This document shows positions 7,591 to 15,582 of a stretch of DNA of 18,849 nt, piece by piece. A model generated the notes under the pieces. That model saw only the letters and a list, made by a program, of their open reading frames with translations, had not been told where the DNA came from and did not search any database. Made by a program: the position numbers and the translations under genes. Positions within the stretch are counted from its first letter, which is position 1. Every line of letters begins with the position of its first letter. This stretch comes from Bacteroidales bacterium UBA5281 (GTDB lineage Bacteria; Bacteroidota; Bacteroidia; Bacteroidales; Lentimicrobiaceae), in contig DHSR01000070.1 of the NCBI GenBank assembly GCA_002410555.1, positions 1-18,849 of the forward strand. Direction: 5' to 3'.

Positions 7591-8968
7591 GGCTTATGTG
7601 TTTTTTATCGTTTGTATTGTAACTGGTCACCTTAAGTATACCCTTCAGCTCGCTTATAGCCATCATTGGTATAAACTTAAAGAACAAAAGTACTCCTGCT
7701 CCAAAAAGGCCGAGGGTACCCACAAAGACGCCTATTTCAACCCAGGTAGGCGAATAGGTAACCCAACTGGAGGGTAAAAAGTCCTTTGCCAGAGAGGTTA
7801 TGATAATGTTGTAACGTTCAAACCACATCCCAATATTGATAATAATGGATATGATAAAAGCGGCGGTAAGGTTCTTCCTTATCTTTTTAAACCAAAACAA
7901 TTGAGGTACAATGGCATTACAAATGATCATTGTCCAGTATTCAATGGAATAATCGCCCGTAGCACGATTATAAAAGAAAGTAAATATCTCATATCTGTTA
8001 CCGGAATACCAGGCTATAAAAGCTTCGGTGGCATATGCAGTACCCATAATAAGAGAGATGAAGATGAGTATTTTTGCGATGGCATTCAGGTGACTGCTGG
8101 TAACATAATCCTGAAATTTATACATTTTCCGGATGATAATCATCAGCGTCATCACCATTGCGAAGCCTGAAAAGATGGCACCTACTACAAAATAAGGAGG
8201 AAATACAGTGGTATGCCATCCCGGGATTACCGAAACGGCGAAGTCGGTGGATACAATGGAGTGAACCGAAACCACCAGCACAGCGGCAATTCCACCCAGT
8301 ACATAACTCAGTGCTTCAAAACGCAACCACTCACGCGAGGTACCAACCCATCCGAAGGCAAAGAAGCCATAAACAGCTTTTTTGATTTTTGAAGTGGTGC
8401 GGTCGCGGATGGTGGCAAAATCGGGAACCATTCCAAAATACCAGAATGAAGCCGAAATAAGCAGATAGGCTGAAATGGCAATAAAATCCCAAAACAGGGG
8501 TGAATTGTAGTTTACCCAGAGCGGCCCACGTGTGTTGGGGTAAGGGAAAATGTAAAATGCGAGCCAGACCCTACCCATATGCAATGCAGGGAAAATGGCG
8601 GCACACATAACGGCTACAACAGTCATGGCCTCGGCAGCACGGTTAATGGAAGTTCTCCACTTCTGGCGCAGCACCAACAGGAATATAGAGAAGGCCGTTC
8701 CGGCATGTCCGATACCGATCCACCATACGAAATTGATGATTTCCCAGGCCCAGCCTACAGAATTATTAACACCCCAGGTTCCAATGCCCACAGAAACAGT
8801 TTGGTAGATGGCAACCAGCCCAAACAATAGTGCCAGGTTGCTTATTCCGAAAGCCACTTTCCACCATAGGGGAACGGGTTGATTTATGGGCGCGATAATA
8901 TCAGTGCTGATCTGGTGATAATTCTTATCACCCAGAATCAATGGCCCTCTCACTTCAGTTTTATACAT
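7583..8968 (-). CDS. actC: Alternative Complex III quinol-oxidising subunit ActC (NrfD/PsrC family)
   Basis: This 461-aa polytopic membrane protein of the NrfD/PsrC family is considered the main menaquinol-oxidising subunit of ACIII, handing electrons to the Fe-S clusters of ActB. It has an N-terminal cytoplasmic stretch (through about residue 33) and then around ten helices. Helix-end motifs include NFVWWIGIGHAGTAFSIFLL (about 79-98), HMGRVWLAFYIFPYPNTRGPLW (about 130-151) and WHTTVFPPYFVVGAIFSGFAM (about 251-271), typical of ActC. It follows actB after 31 bp and overlaps actD by 8 bp. No truncation or missing region is evident. Confidence 0.95.
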   Translation of the reverse strand: MYKTEVRGPLILGDKNYHQISTDIIAPINQPVPLWWKVAFGISNLALLFGLVAIYQTVSVGIGTWGVNNSVGWAWEIINFVWWIGIGHAGTAFSIFLLVLRQKWRTSINRAAEAMTVVAVMCAAIFPALHMGRVWLAFYIFPYPNTRGPLWVNYNSPLFWDFIAISAYLLISASFWYFGMVPDFATIRDRTTSKIKKAVYGFFAFGWVGTSREWLRFEALSYVLGGIAAVLVVSVHSIVSTDFAVSVIPGWHTTVFPPYFVVGAIFSGFAMVMTLMIIIRKMYKFQDYVTSSHLNAIAKILIFISLIMGTAYATEAFIAWYSGNRYEIFTFFYNRATGDYSIEYWTMIICNAIVPQLFWFKKIRKNLTAAFIISIIINIGMWFERYNIIITSLAKDFLPSSWVTYSPTWVEIGVFVGTLGLFGAGVLLFFKFIPMMAISELKGILKVTSYNTNDKKHISHE

Positions 8969-8999
8969 AGGAACAAACGTTATGTTTTGATCTTAAATC

Positions 9000-11909
9000 T
9001 TAAGCTTCATTACTGTTCTTAACCAGGGTAAGGTAACCTACCGATGGTAAAGTGTGCAAATCCTCGAGTAAATGATAATTTCTGGGGTCTTTAAACAGTT
9101 TGGAAATGCGGCTTTCCGGATCGGCCAGATCCCCGAAAATAATGGCTCCTGAAGGACATCCCTGGGCACAGGCAGGTTGTATTTCCCCATCCTGTAACAA
9201 CCGATTTTCATTCTTAGCCAATAATTTCTTTTCCTGTATCCGTTGAACACACAACGAACATTTTTCAACTACCCCGCGCTCCCGTACAGTCACATCAGGA
9301 TTTAAAACCATGCGCCCCAGATCTGAATTCATATTGTAATCGAATTCATTGTTGGTTGCATATCTGAACCAATTGAAACGGCGCACTTTATAAGGACAGT
9401 TGTTGATACAGTATTTGGTACCAACACAGCGATTATAGGCAATCTGGTTAAGGCCTTCCGCACTGTGGTTGGTAGCTGAAACCGGACATACATTTTCGCA
9501 GGGTGCATTGTCACAATGCTGACACATCAGAGGCTGGAAAACTACTTCAGGATTTTTTTCATCCCCTGAATAATAGCGGTCTATCCGCATCCACTGCATA
9601 ATGCGATATTTCATAACCTCTTCTTTGCCTACCACAGGCACATTATTTTCAGCCTGACAGGATATAACACAGGTACTGCAACCGGTGCATTTATTCAAAT
9701 CAATGGCCATGCCCCAATGATGCCCTTCAAACTTGATTTCTTTGTATAAGGTAATGTTCTTTTCTTCGATTTCTTTATGCATCTCATTACCGGCATCGTT
9801 GCTGACCAGGTATTCCTTTAAAGTAGTTTCCCTTACAATGGGCCGGCCCTCCATGCTATGATGCATTTGGGTAGAGGCAAGGGCATAAGTAGCTTTAGAC
9901 ACAACAGGAGTAATGCCTGTAACATATCTTTGACGGGAGCCATTCAGGACACCAATCAGCGGATAAGCATTTTTCCCGACTGAATTGGCTACCTTACCCA
10001 TGGCGGTATGACCAAAACCCACTGCAATTGAAATGGTATCCTCAGCCTGTCCGGGTTGTATCAATACTGGAATATCAACTTCCTTAATGTTTAACATTCC
10101 ACCTGCAACCGCACCCAGTTTCGAAGCTGTCGCTGGTGAAATGGCTGCAAAGTTATCCCAGCAAACCTTTGAAATGGGATCGGGCAACTCCATAAGCCAG
10201 GGATTATTGGCATATTGGCCATTGCCCAGAGCGATGGTTTCATACAATACAAGCTCATATCCTCCGGTGGCAGGAACTTCCTGAATTGATGAAGTGTCTG
10301 TAGCCTGAAACGAAGGCTGACTTTCTGAAACGGATTTTAATAATACACCCTTTTGCAGCGTTGTGGTCCAGTCAGCTTCATTGCCATTTAAAATATGGGT
10401 AAGCCAGTAATTCTTGAGGAAGGTGTAATAATCTTCTTCCTTACCCATCCATTTTAGCAATGAATCCTGTGGCTGACGCGTAGAATAAATATTTCTTATG
10501 GCAGGTTGTGCCAGAGTCAGATATCCTTGTTTGTATTCGGCATCGCCCCACGATTCCAGATAATGATGTCCGGGGGAGCAATATTTCATAAACGCCAGGG
10601 TTTCATCTGTTGTAGAGCTTAGACTAACGGTGAGTTCAGGCTTTTGAAGTGTGGCCACAATTCTGGCTGTATCAGGATAGTCGTAAACAGGATTAACACC
10701 CCACAAAATTAGTCCGTTAACTTCGCCCGAATCGATGCGACTGAGCAGGTTTTCAAATTCAGCATCGATGCATTGATGAGTGAGGAAGGCTGAATTGAAA
10801 TCAAGGGTCTGACCAATATTTTCGAGCTGGTGATTGATGTGGTTAACCAGAAGCTGAGCATGTACATCATTGCTGGCTGAAACCACAATTGATTTGCCTT
10901 TATTCTGCCTGAGGATGTGTGCCAGTGATTGTATTTCAGCGGGAGCTTCACTTCCTTGTTGAGCCAGGGCAGCATCCAGTGCGCGTAACAGATTGATTTC
11001 TTCTGAAGGTTTGATGGGAATTCGCTTATCGGCTTTGCTACCGGTAATGCTTAATCCGGTTTCAAACTGAACATGATAGGAGAGTTTCTTTTGATTGCCC
11101 GTCAAATCGCGTGTTTTGGCATAGGCAGCAGCAAATTCAGCCGGTGAAAGCCAGGTACCCAGAAAATCGGCACCAAATGAAACAATCACTTCAGCGCGGT
11201 CAAATTTATAATCCGGTATTACTGTTTTACCAAAACTCATTTTGTTGGCCTCCAGCATACCTGAATAAGAAACAGGTTCATACACTACATGTGTTGATCC
11301 TGGATAAGCATCAATAAATTCATTGATCAGCTGCCGGGTAGATGGACTGATGATGGGTGGTGTGAGCAGTGCTGTAGCTTTTCCGGCTTCGCTTATATTA
11401 GTGAGCTTTTGCACCACTGCTTCGTCCAACGCGGAATAGCTGGTAGCCTTGCCATCACGTGTGGGTGTTTTAAGCCGGGCTTCCCCGTCGTACAAACTCA
11501 AAATAGATGCTTGCGCTCTGGCAGAAGTACCTCCATTGGTGAGGGACTCTATGTCGTTGCCTTCAATCTTTATGGGACGGCCATCCCTCACTTTAACCAC
11601 AATGGGCGAAAATTCGCTACCATCAAAATAGCTGCTCGCATAATGATTGGCCATTCCCGGCGTAACTTCTTCGGGCTTATTCAGATAGGGGATGGCCTTT
11701 TTTACCGGATTTTCGCAACTGCTGGCGATGGCAGCAGTGGCAAATCCATAACCGCATATTTTTAAAAAGTTACGGCGCGAAGTTGTTTTACCTGCAATTT
11801 CATCGTTCATGATCTCAAGCAGGCCTGATTGGTGTGTGTTATTGTCCCCCTTTTCAGTGGGAGGCTGGTTATTAAGCTCTTCCAGGCTTTTCCAGTATTT
11901 TTTTTCCAT
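9000..11909 (-). CDS. actB: Alternative Complex III iron-sulfur / molybdopterin-like subunit ActB
   Basis: This 969-aa subunit fuses a molybdopterin-oxidoreductase-like N-terminal part (roughly 70-690) to a ferredoxin-like C-terminal part. The C-terminal part has four Cys groups: KCTGCSTCVISC (about 735-747), CQHCDNAPCENVCP (about 794-807), CVGTKYCINNCP (about 825-836), and CSLC plus CAQGC (about 882 and 913). These suit three [4Fe-4S] and one [3Fe-4S] cluster, as known for ACIII. The N-terminal half is believed to lack a molybdenum cofactor in characterised ACIII; I cannot test that here. Residues 44-50 (SRRNFLK) form a Tat twin-arginine motif. Residues 61-65 (IASSC) look like a lipobox, so a lipidated Cys65 is plausible. 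The start MEKKYWKSLEEL fits the family. The gene lies 43 bp after actA. Confidence 0.96.
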   Translation of the reverse strand: MEKKYWKSLEELNNQPPTEKGDNNTHQSGLLEIMNDEIAGKTTSRRNFLKICGYGFATAAIASSCENPVKKAIPYLNKPEEVTPGMANHYASSYFDGSEFSPIVVKVRDGRPIKIEGNDIESLTNGGTSARAQASILSLYDGEARLKTPTRDGKATSYSALDEAVVQKLTNISEAGKATALLTPPIISPSTRQLINEFIDAYPGSTHVVYEPVSYSGMLEANKMSFGKTVIPDYKFDRAEVIVSFGADFLGTWLSPAEFAAAYAKTRDLTGNQKKLSYHVQFETGLSITGSKADKRIPIKPSEEINLLRALDAALAQQGSEAPAEIQSLAHILRQNKGKSIVVSASNDVHAQLLVNHINHQLENIGQTLDFNSAFLTHQCIDAEFENLLSRIDSGEVNGLILWGVNPVYDYPDTARIVATLQKPELTVSLSSTTDETLAFMKYCSPGHHYLESWGDAEYKQGYLTLAQPAIRNIYSTRQPQDSLLKWMGKEEDYYTFLKNYWLTHILNGNEADWTTTLQKGVLLKSVSESQPSFQATDTSSIQEVPATGGYELVLYETIALGNGQYANNPWLMELPDPISKVCWDNFAAISPATASKLGAVAGGMLNIKEVDIPVLIQPGQAEDTISIAVGFGHTAMGKVANSVGKNAYPLIGVLNGSRQRYVTGITPVVSKATYALASTQMHHSMEGRPIVRETTLKEYLVSNDAGNEMHKEIEEKNITLYKEIKFEGHHWGMAIDLNKCTGCSTCVISCQAENNVPVVGKEEVMKYRIMQWMRIDRYYSGDEKNPEVVFQPLMCQHCDNAPCENVCPVSATNHSAEGLNQIAYNRCVGTKYCINNCPYKVRRFNWFRYATNNEFDYNMNSDLGRMVLNPDVTVRERGVVEKCSLCVQRIQEKKLLAKNENRLLQDGEIQPACAQGCPSGAIIFGDLADPESRISKLFKDPRNYHLLEDLHTLPSVGYLTLVKNSNEA

Positions 11910-11952
11910 TTATATGTGGTTTTGCTCGAAGCGTTGAATAAAAAGTGAATTA

Positions 11953-13410
11953 TTAATAATGGCATTTGCTGCAATCGATTCCTCCAACCTGTTCTACGGT
12001 AACCGAATCGATTCTTCCTGATTGCAGCATGTCATTAAGTTCTTTATAGGACTTGTAAAAATGATTGCCCTGAAAGTTAACTTTGGTGTCACGGTGACAG
12101 TTTACACACCAACCCATGGAAAGGTCGGTGTATTGTTTTAAGATATCCATTTCTGCCACCGGGCCATGGCAGGTTTCGCACTCAATCTGTCCGGCATTCA
12201 CATGTTGGGAATGACTGAAAAAAGCATGATCGGGAAGAGTGTATACCCTTATCCATTCTACCGGTTTGCCGGATTTGTCAGCACGATAAATCTTGTTGAT
12301 CTCGAATTTTCCTGAATTGCGACCACTCAATACCACGTTATGACATTTCATGCATACATCGTTGGATGGAATACCCGCTGATTTGCTGTAGTCAGCAATG
12401 GAATGACAGTATCTGCAATCGGTCTGATTGTCACCAGCATGTATTTTGTGCGAGAATTTAATGGGCTGATCAGGCGCATAGTCCTTGGTACGACTTAGGT
12501 TTTGAGCTTCAACGACAGCAATATTAAGGTGTACCGCAATGCCAATTAATAAAATTCCAGTATGAATAAACCGATATTTTACAATTCTGGTGAAAATCAG
12601 GTCAATCAAAGCCAGTGTCATCAGTACAGCAAATACAATAAAGAGTATGCGTCTCTCCGGAAAGCTGCGTTGTTTCTCCATTCCTTTATGCCCGAACTCA
12701 CTCAGATATGCTGCAATATTATACACCTCCTGCTCAGTAAGCTTGTATTCAGCATGTGCCTTTGTCATTACTTCTGAGCCGGGTTCTGCCATAGAAGCAT
12801 ATATATTCATACCATTGGGATCCATAAATGATTGTGCCAGGTCGGCAGCAGAGGGACTCCAGTTCAGGGTATCGGAAATCACGGTATTGTGACAAGAGTT
12901 GCAGGCTGTTTTTCCACCATTTTCAAAAGGAATCAGTCCGTAAAACATCCGCTCGCCACGCAATATTTCTGTGTGAGTGAATCCTGTCTTCTGGTTCACA
13001 TCCACTGTAAATGTTTTTTCTGCTTCCGGCTCCCATGCGTCAATATAGTCGATAATTGCATTCACCTCACTGTCAGAGAGATTGGGAAATGCCTGCATGG
13101 GAATTTTATTATTTTCCTCAAACACCTGCACTGCCAGGGGATCGCCCGATTCAATAAGAGCTTTGGAATCATGAATGAATTTTACCAACCACTCCCGGTC
13201 ACGAATCTGAGTTATGCCCACCAATTCAGGACCTACCAGCTTGCCGCCTCCCAACTTATGGCATACGGAACAATTTTTCTCGAAGAGTTTTTTGCCTTCA
13301 GACTGCGCACGTGCATGTTCAGGCGCTAAAAGCATTAAAATTGTACAAAACAACCAAATCTGCCTTACCGGGAATTGTTTGTAAACCGGGTTTATTAATC
13401 GTTGGCTCAT
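11953..13410 (-). CDS. actA: Alternative Complex III multihaem cytochrome c subunit ActA (seven CxxCH motifs)
   Basis: This is the first gene of the operon, 485 aa. A signal or anchor at about 16-36 ends in ARAQ. CxxCH sites lie at 47-51 (CSVCH), 170-174 (CNSCH), 332-336 (CRYCH), 353-357 (CMKCH), 411-415 (CETCH), 435-439 (CVNCH) and 480-484 (CSKCH). The N-terminal region looks like two class I cytochrome c domains; Met105 in KIPMQAF is a likely ligand of the first haem. One or two hydrophobic helices (about 253-274 and 282-300) separate it from a C-terminal pentahaem domain, which alone matches the classic five-haem ActA. The last CxxCH ends one residue before the stop codon. The subunit carries electrons from ActB towards ActE and the oxidase. 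A -7-like promoter element lies 30 bp upstream. Confidence 0.94.
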   Translation of the reverse strand: MSQRLINPVYKQFPVRQIWLFCTILMLLAPEHARAQSEGKKLFEKNCSVCHKLGGGKLVGPELVGITQIRDREWLVKFIHDSKALIESGDPLAVQVFEENNKIPMQAFPNLSDSEVNAIIDYIDAWEPEAEKTFTVDVNQKTGFTHTEILRGERMFYGLIPFENGGKTACNSCHNTVISDTLNWSPSAADLAQSFMDPNGMNIYASMAEPGSEVMTKAHAEYKLTEQEVYNIAAYLSEFGHKGMEKQRSFPERRILFIVFAVLMTLALIDLIFTRIVKYRFIHTGILLIGIAVHLNIAVVEAQNLSRTKDYAPDQPIKFSHKIHAGDNQTDCRYCHSIADYSKSAGIPSNDVCMKCHNVVLSGRNSGKFEINKIYRADKSGKPVEWIRVYTLPDHAFFSHSQHVNAGQIECETCHGPVAEMDILKQYTDLSMGWCVNCHRDTKVNFQGNHFYKSYKELNDMLQSGRIDSVTVEQVGGIDCSKCHY

Positions 13411-13439
13411 GTTTATGTATGGTATAAGGTTAAATCTTT

Positions 13440-13447
13440 CAAAGTTA
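13440..13447 (-). promoter_or_regulatory. candidate Bacteroidota -7 element for the act-cta operon
   Basis: On the minus strand the octamer TAACTTTG matches the Bacteroidota TAnnTTTG consensus exactly. It would place the transcription start near 13432, about 20 nt before the actA ATG. A TTTTTTG run lies 15 nt upstream, which is closer than the usual -33 spacing. The element therefore rests mainly on the -7 match and its position. Confidence 0.45.
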
Positions 13448-13459
13448 AATTTTCACACA

Positions 13460-13602
13460 AAACAAAAAAGCATTCCTCGTTGCGAAAAATGCTTTTAGTT
13501 ATGATCCTGCTTCCGGCAAGCCATGCAAAATAAAGATGAAGTTGCGTAGAAAACATTCATTCTTTTAAAAGTGTATTGCTGTTAGGTTAATAACCGAAAA
13601 CT
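13460..13602 (-). ncRNA. candidate small RNA or attenuated leader
   Basis: No open reading frame fills this stretch. At its 5' side there is a promoter-like pair, TTTTG (13641-13637) and TATATTCG (13616-13609), separated by 20 nt, which would start a transcript near 13602. At its 3' side is the terminator hairpin at 13464-13496. The predicted RNA is about 140 nt. Segments 13600-13590 and 13502-13492 can pair over 10 of 11 positions (two G.U pairs, one mismatch), enclosing the RNA. No known RNA family was recognised. Chance pairing in AT-rich DNA is possible. Confidence 0.3.
13464..13496 (-). terminator. rho-independent terminator-like hairpin upstream of actA
   Basis: On the minus strand AAAAGCATT pairs perfectly with AATGCTTTT (9 bp), with a loop that can add a TCG/CGA mini-stem. 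The stem runs directly into a T tract (TTTTTTG). It ends about 53 bp before the actA start codon. It could end a short RNA starting near 13602, end transcripts of the barrel gene at 13714-14541, or act as an attenuator for operon transcripts begun upstream. Confidence 0.65.
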
Positions 13603-13608
13603 ACTCTG

Positions 13609-13641
13609 CGAATATAGGACACTAATTTTAATATTTCAAAA
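13609..13641 (-). promoter_or_regulatory. candidate promoter for a short transcript upstream of actA
   Basis: TTTTG and TATATTCG are spaced by 20 nt. The second differs from TAnnTTTG by one base. The element lies about 200 bp upstream of actA and reads towards it, with a terminator hairpin in between. Confidence 0.35.
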
Positions 13642-13713
13642 TAAATGTTAATAAATGATGCAAAAATCATCAATTTAGTTTAATTCTAAACAAAGACAGC
13701 GCATAATGCTAAC

Positions 13714-14541
13714 TTATTTAAAAAGAAAACCAATTTTTAATCCTGCCGAAAAAGAAACAGGAAAGGATTGATCAGCAATAAGATAGCCATAATGGTAGGA
13801 TTCCCTGTCGTTGGAACTAAAGCCATATCCTATTCCGAAGAAAGCATCTACTAAAAATGAATTATCCATTATCCATTGTTTTCCCATAACCATTTGCATG
13901 GATGCAGAAATAACGCTTTCACGCTTTTTGGTAATTGATTGAACCGGATAATACTCATATGTATAGTTATTCACGCCATAAACCGCCAGAGCAAGCTCAG
14001 GTTTCAGATAACCTCCTTTTAAAAGATGGGCATATCTTAAACCGCGGATATAAAACTCGGGACTCTGGATAAATTTGTAACCTGCTTTTACAAAGGCACC
14101 GGCAGGATTATCATTGTTTCCGATCAATCCCAGCCCTACAATACCTAACGTTGCTTCTATGCTACGGCCAGGTCTTAGGCTATACTCATAAGCCAGGGTA
14201 GTATTCCCTGTAATGGGCGAGAGGAATTCAACTTTTAGTGCATGCTTGTGGTTGTCGGTATAATTGGCAGGATTGGTCATTTCTTGTGTGAAAGCCATTT
14301 CGGTACCACTTTCAAAAATCACTTTATCCACCGCATCTTTATCAATGCTAAAAATCACATCGGGCGAAAATTCGGGAAGCAGATACTTGATATCGTCCAT
14401 ACCTATTTCCCTGATCTTACACTTTATCAACTCATTGTTTTTCTTAAGAATAATATCCTGAGCGAAAGTGCCCGAAACAGCAAGCAGCATTAAAGATAAA
14501 AAAAAGAAGAATCGATTTTGCAATAGCCATGGAATTTTCAT
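13714..14541 (-). CDS. putative outer-membrane beta-barrel-like protein of unknown function
   Basis: The 275-aa product starts MKIPWLLQNRF. I preferred this ATG (14541) to one nine codons upstream because it gives a compact signal peptide ending SGTFAQ. After cleavage a short N-terminal domain of about 55 residues (DIILKKNNELIKCKIREIG, then IFSIDKDAVDKVIFESG) matches a motif style common before barrels in Bacteroidota. About 160 residues of alternating hydrophobic and polar strands follow, rich in Gly and Tyr, ending in GLKIGFLFK. This suggests a small barrel in the outer membrane. I do not recognise a specific family or function. The gene lies upstream of the act operon on the same strand but is separated by a terminator hairpin, so it is probably not part of the operon. 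Confidence 0.8.
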   Translation of the reverse strand: MKIPWLLQNRFFFFLSLMLLAVSGTFAQDIILKKNNELIKCKIREIGMDDIKYLLPEFSPDVIFSIDKDAVDKVIFESGTEMAFTQEMTNPANYTDNHKHALKVEFLSPITGNTTLAYEYSLRPGRSIEATLGIVGLGLIGNNDNPAGAFVKAGYKFIQSPEFYIRGLRYAHLLKGGYLKPELALAVYGVNNYTYEYYPVQSITKKRESVISASMQMVMGKQWIMDNSFLVDAFFGIGYGFSSNDRESYHYGYLIADQSFPVSFSAGLKIGFLFK

Positions 14542-14595
14542 TGGTAAGGGGGAATTGATTGAATGCAAATATCAATATATTATTTGACTTGTGCT

Positions 14596-14603
14596 CAAAT
14601 ATA
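14596..14603 (-). promoter_or_regulatory. candidate -7 element for the barrel gene at 13714-14541
   Basis: Minus-strand TATATTTG matches TAnnTTTG exactly and would start transcription near 14589, about 48 nt before the chosen ATG. No clear -33 element was found at the expected distance. Confidence 0.35.
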
Positions 14604-14802
14604 GAAAAATTTTCAGACCTGAGGTAGTGATATCCAAAGACAGAATTAATGTGCAGGTAATCTAATGCTTGACTCAATTAAATCTGAAACAGGGCTGCTA
14701 AGCGAAAATTGTAAAATCTATCCGGACTGACCAGGTTTCATAAATAAAAATCCGGAAAAATAAAATGCTGGTTTTGCCTGTATGGTTGGATTGATCATTC
14801 CT

Positions 14803-14810
14803 TAAATTTG
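14803..14810 (+). promoter_or_regulatory. candidate -7 element for the membrane-protein gene at 14885
   Basis: Plus-strand TAAATTTG matches TAnnTTTG exactly, about 75 nt before the ATG at 14885. TTG/TTTTG sequences upstream are not at the ideal distance. Confidence 0.35.
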
Positions 14811-14884
14811 TTTCCTGAAAAAAATTGCTCTGCGAGATTATTAATCAGGTTTTAAAGATTTGAAAATGTTTTAAAAATTGAGAA

Positions 14885-15389
14885 ATGGGAACAAGACAAA
14901 TTACTCCAAAAGAGTATTTCAAAATTTTAACGATAGTTTTTTATACAATGATAATAGGATCTGTCTTTTTTCGCAACTATTTCATTTTTCTTACATCAAA
15001 TTGGCTTTGAAAAAGCGGAAATGGATATTTTTAAATATATCGTTCCGCTTTTAATCATTATAGGCATTGTTGGCGGGAATTATTCATTCAAAAAGCAATT
15101 AAAAGTGGCTTTAGCAAGGATAGATTTGCCCGATAAATCAAACTATTACCGTTCTGCACTAATGGTTAGTTATGCATTTCTGGAGGGTTCGGCTTTCTTT
15201 ACCATTGTAGTCTATTTGTTGACCGGAAATATGCTTTTTTTAGGACTTGCATTCATTCCAATACTCTCTTTTCTCTTGTTTGTTTCATCGATAGAAAAAG
15301 CACAGTATGATTTAGAATTAAACCACGATGAAAAACAAAGAATACATACCCCGGAAACAGTACTTGATAAAATGAAACTAAATAGTTAA
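14885..15389 (+). pseudogene. small integral membrane protein of unknown function, split by a +1 frameshift
   Basis: From the ATG at 14885 a 41-residue reading frame (starting MGTRQITPKEYFKIL and running through a hydrophobic helix) ends at TGA 15008-15010. The next frame continues the same protein without interruption (FFLHQIGFEKAEMDIFKYIV) and runs to 15389. Removing one base, for example a T from the five-T run at 14985-14989 or the six-T run at 14966-14971, joins both parts into one protein of about 167 aa. It has four predicted helices and a charged tail (ELNHDEKQRIHTPETVLDKM). This layout matches a small unnamed membrane-protein family in Bacteroidota, from memory. An internal ATG at 15021 would give a 122-aa product lacking the first helix. 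The frameshift could be a sequencing error or a real mutation. Confidence 0.7.
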
Positions 15390-15442
15390 AAACCCCTGGC
15401 TGCAATAAAAGTACCTGTGAAATTCCCCGCAGCAAATGTTTT

Positions 15443-15480
15443 ACAGAAAAAATTGTGGCTTCGGGAGCCTCAACCACCGA
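15443..15480 (-). terminator. possible rho-independent terminator
   Basis: On the minus strand GTGGTT can pair with AAGCCAC (one bulged G), and alternatively CTTCGG with CCGAAG. Both are followed by AATTTTTT. It lies beyond the tRNA-Ser terminator and would end any read-through transcript before it runs antisense into the 14885-15389 gene. Confidence 0.35.
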
Positions 15481-15536
15481 AGAACTGAGAGGTGAGGATC
15501 TCGAATCCCGGACATCCGGTATGGCTTATGACTCAA

Positions 15537-15567
15537 TAAAATAAAAATGCCCCACCTATGGCGGGGC
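15537..15567 (-). terminator. rho-independent terminator of tRNA-Ser
   Basis: On the minus strand GCCCCGCC-ATA-GGTGGGGC forms an 8-bp stem with one G.U pair, followed by ATTTTTATTTTATT. It begins 16 nt after the tRNA 3' end. Confidence 0.85.
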
Positions 15568-15582
15568 ACCTTGTTTGACTTG

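Larger units (their letters stand above)
14542..14884. other. AT-rich divergent intergenic region
   Basis: This stretch separates the minus-strand barrel gene from the plus-strand membrane-protein gene. It contains one candidate -7 element for each direction (14603-14596 minus, 14803-14810 plus). No plausible coding region, RNA gene or strong hairpin was seen in the remainder. As a divergent spacer it probably holds only the two promoters. Confidence 0.6.

Noticed and set aside
12832..13329. 165-codon plus-strand reading frame opposite actA
   Set aside because: It is a shadow of the actA coding sequence, with a Cys-rich, low-logic composition and no family features.
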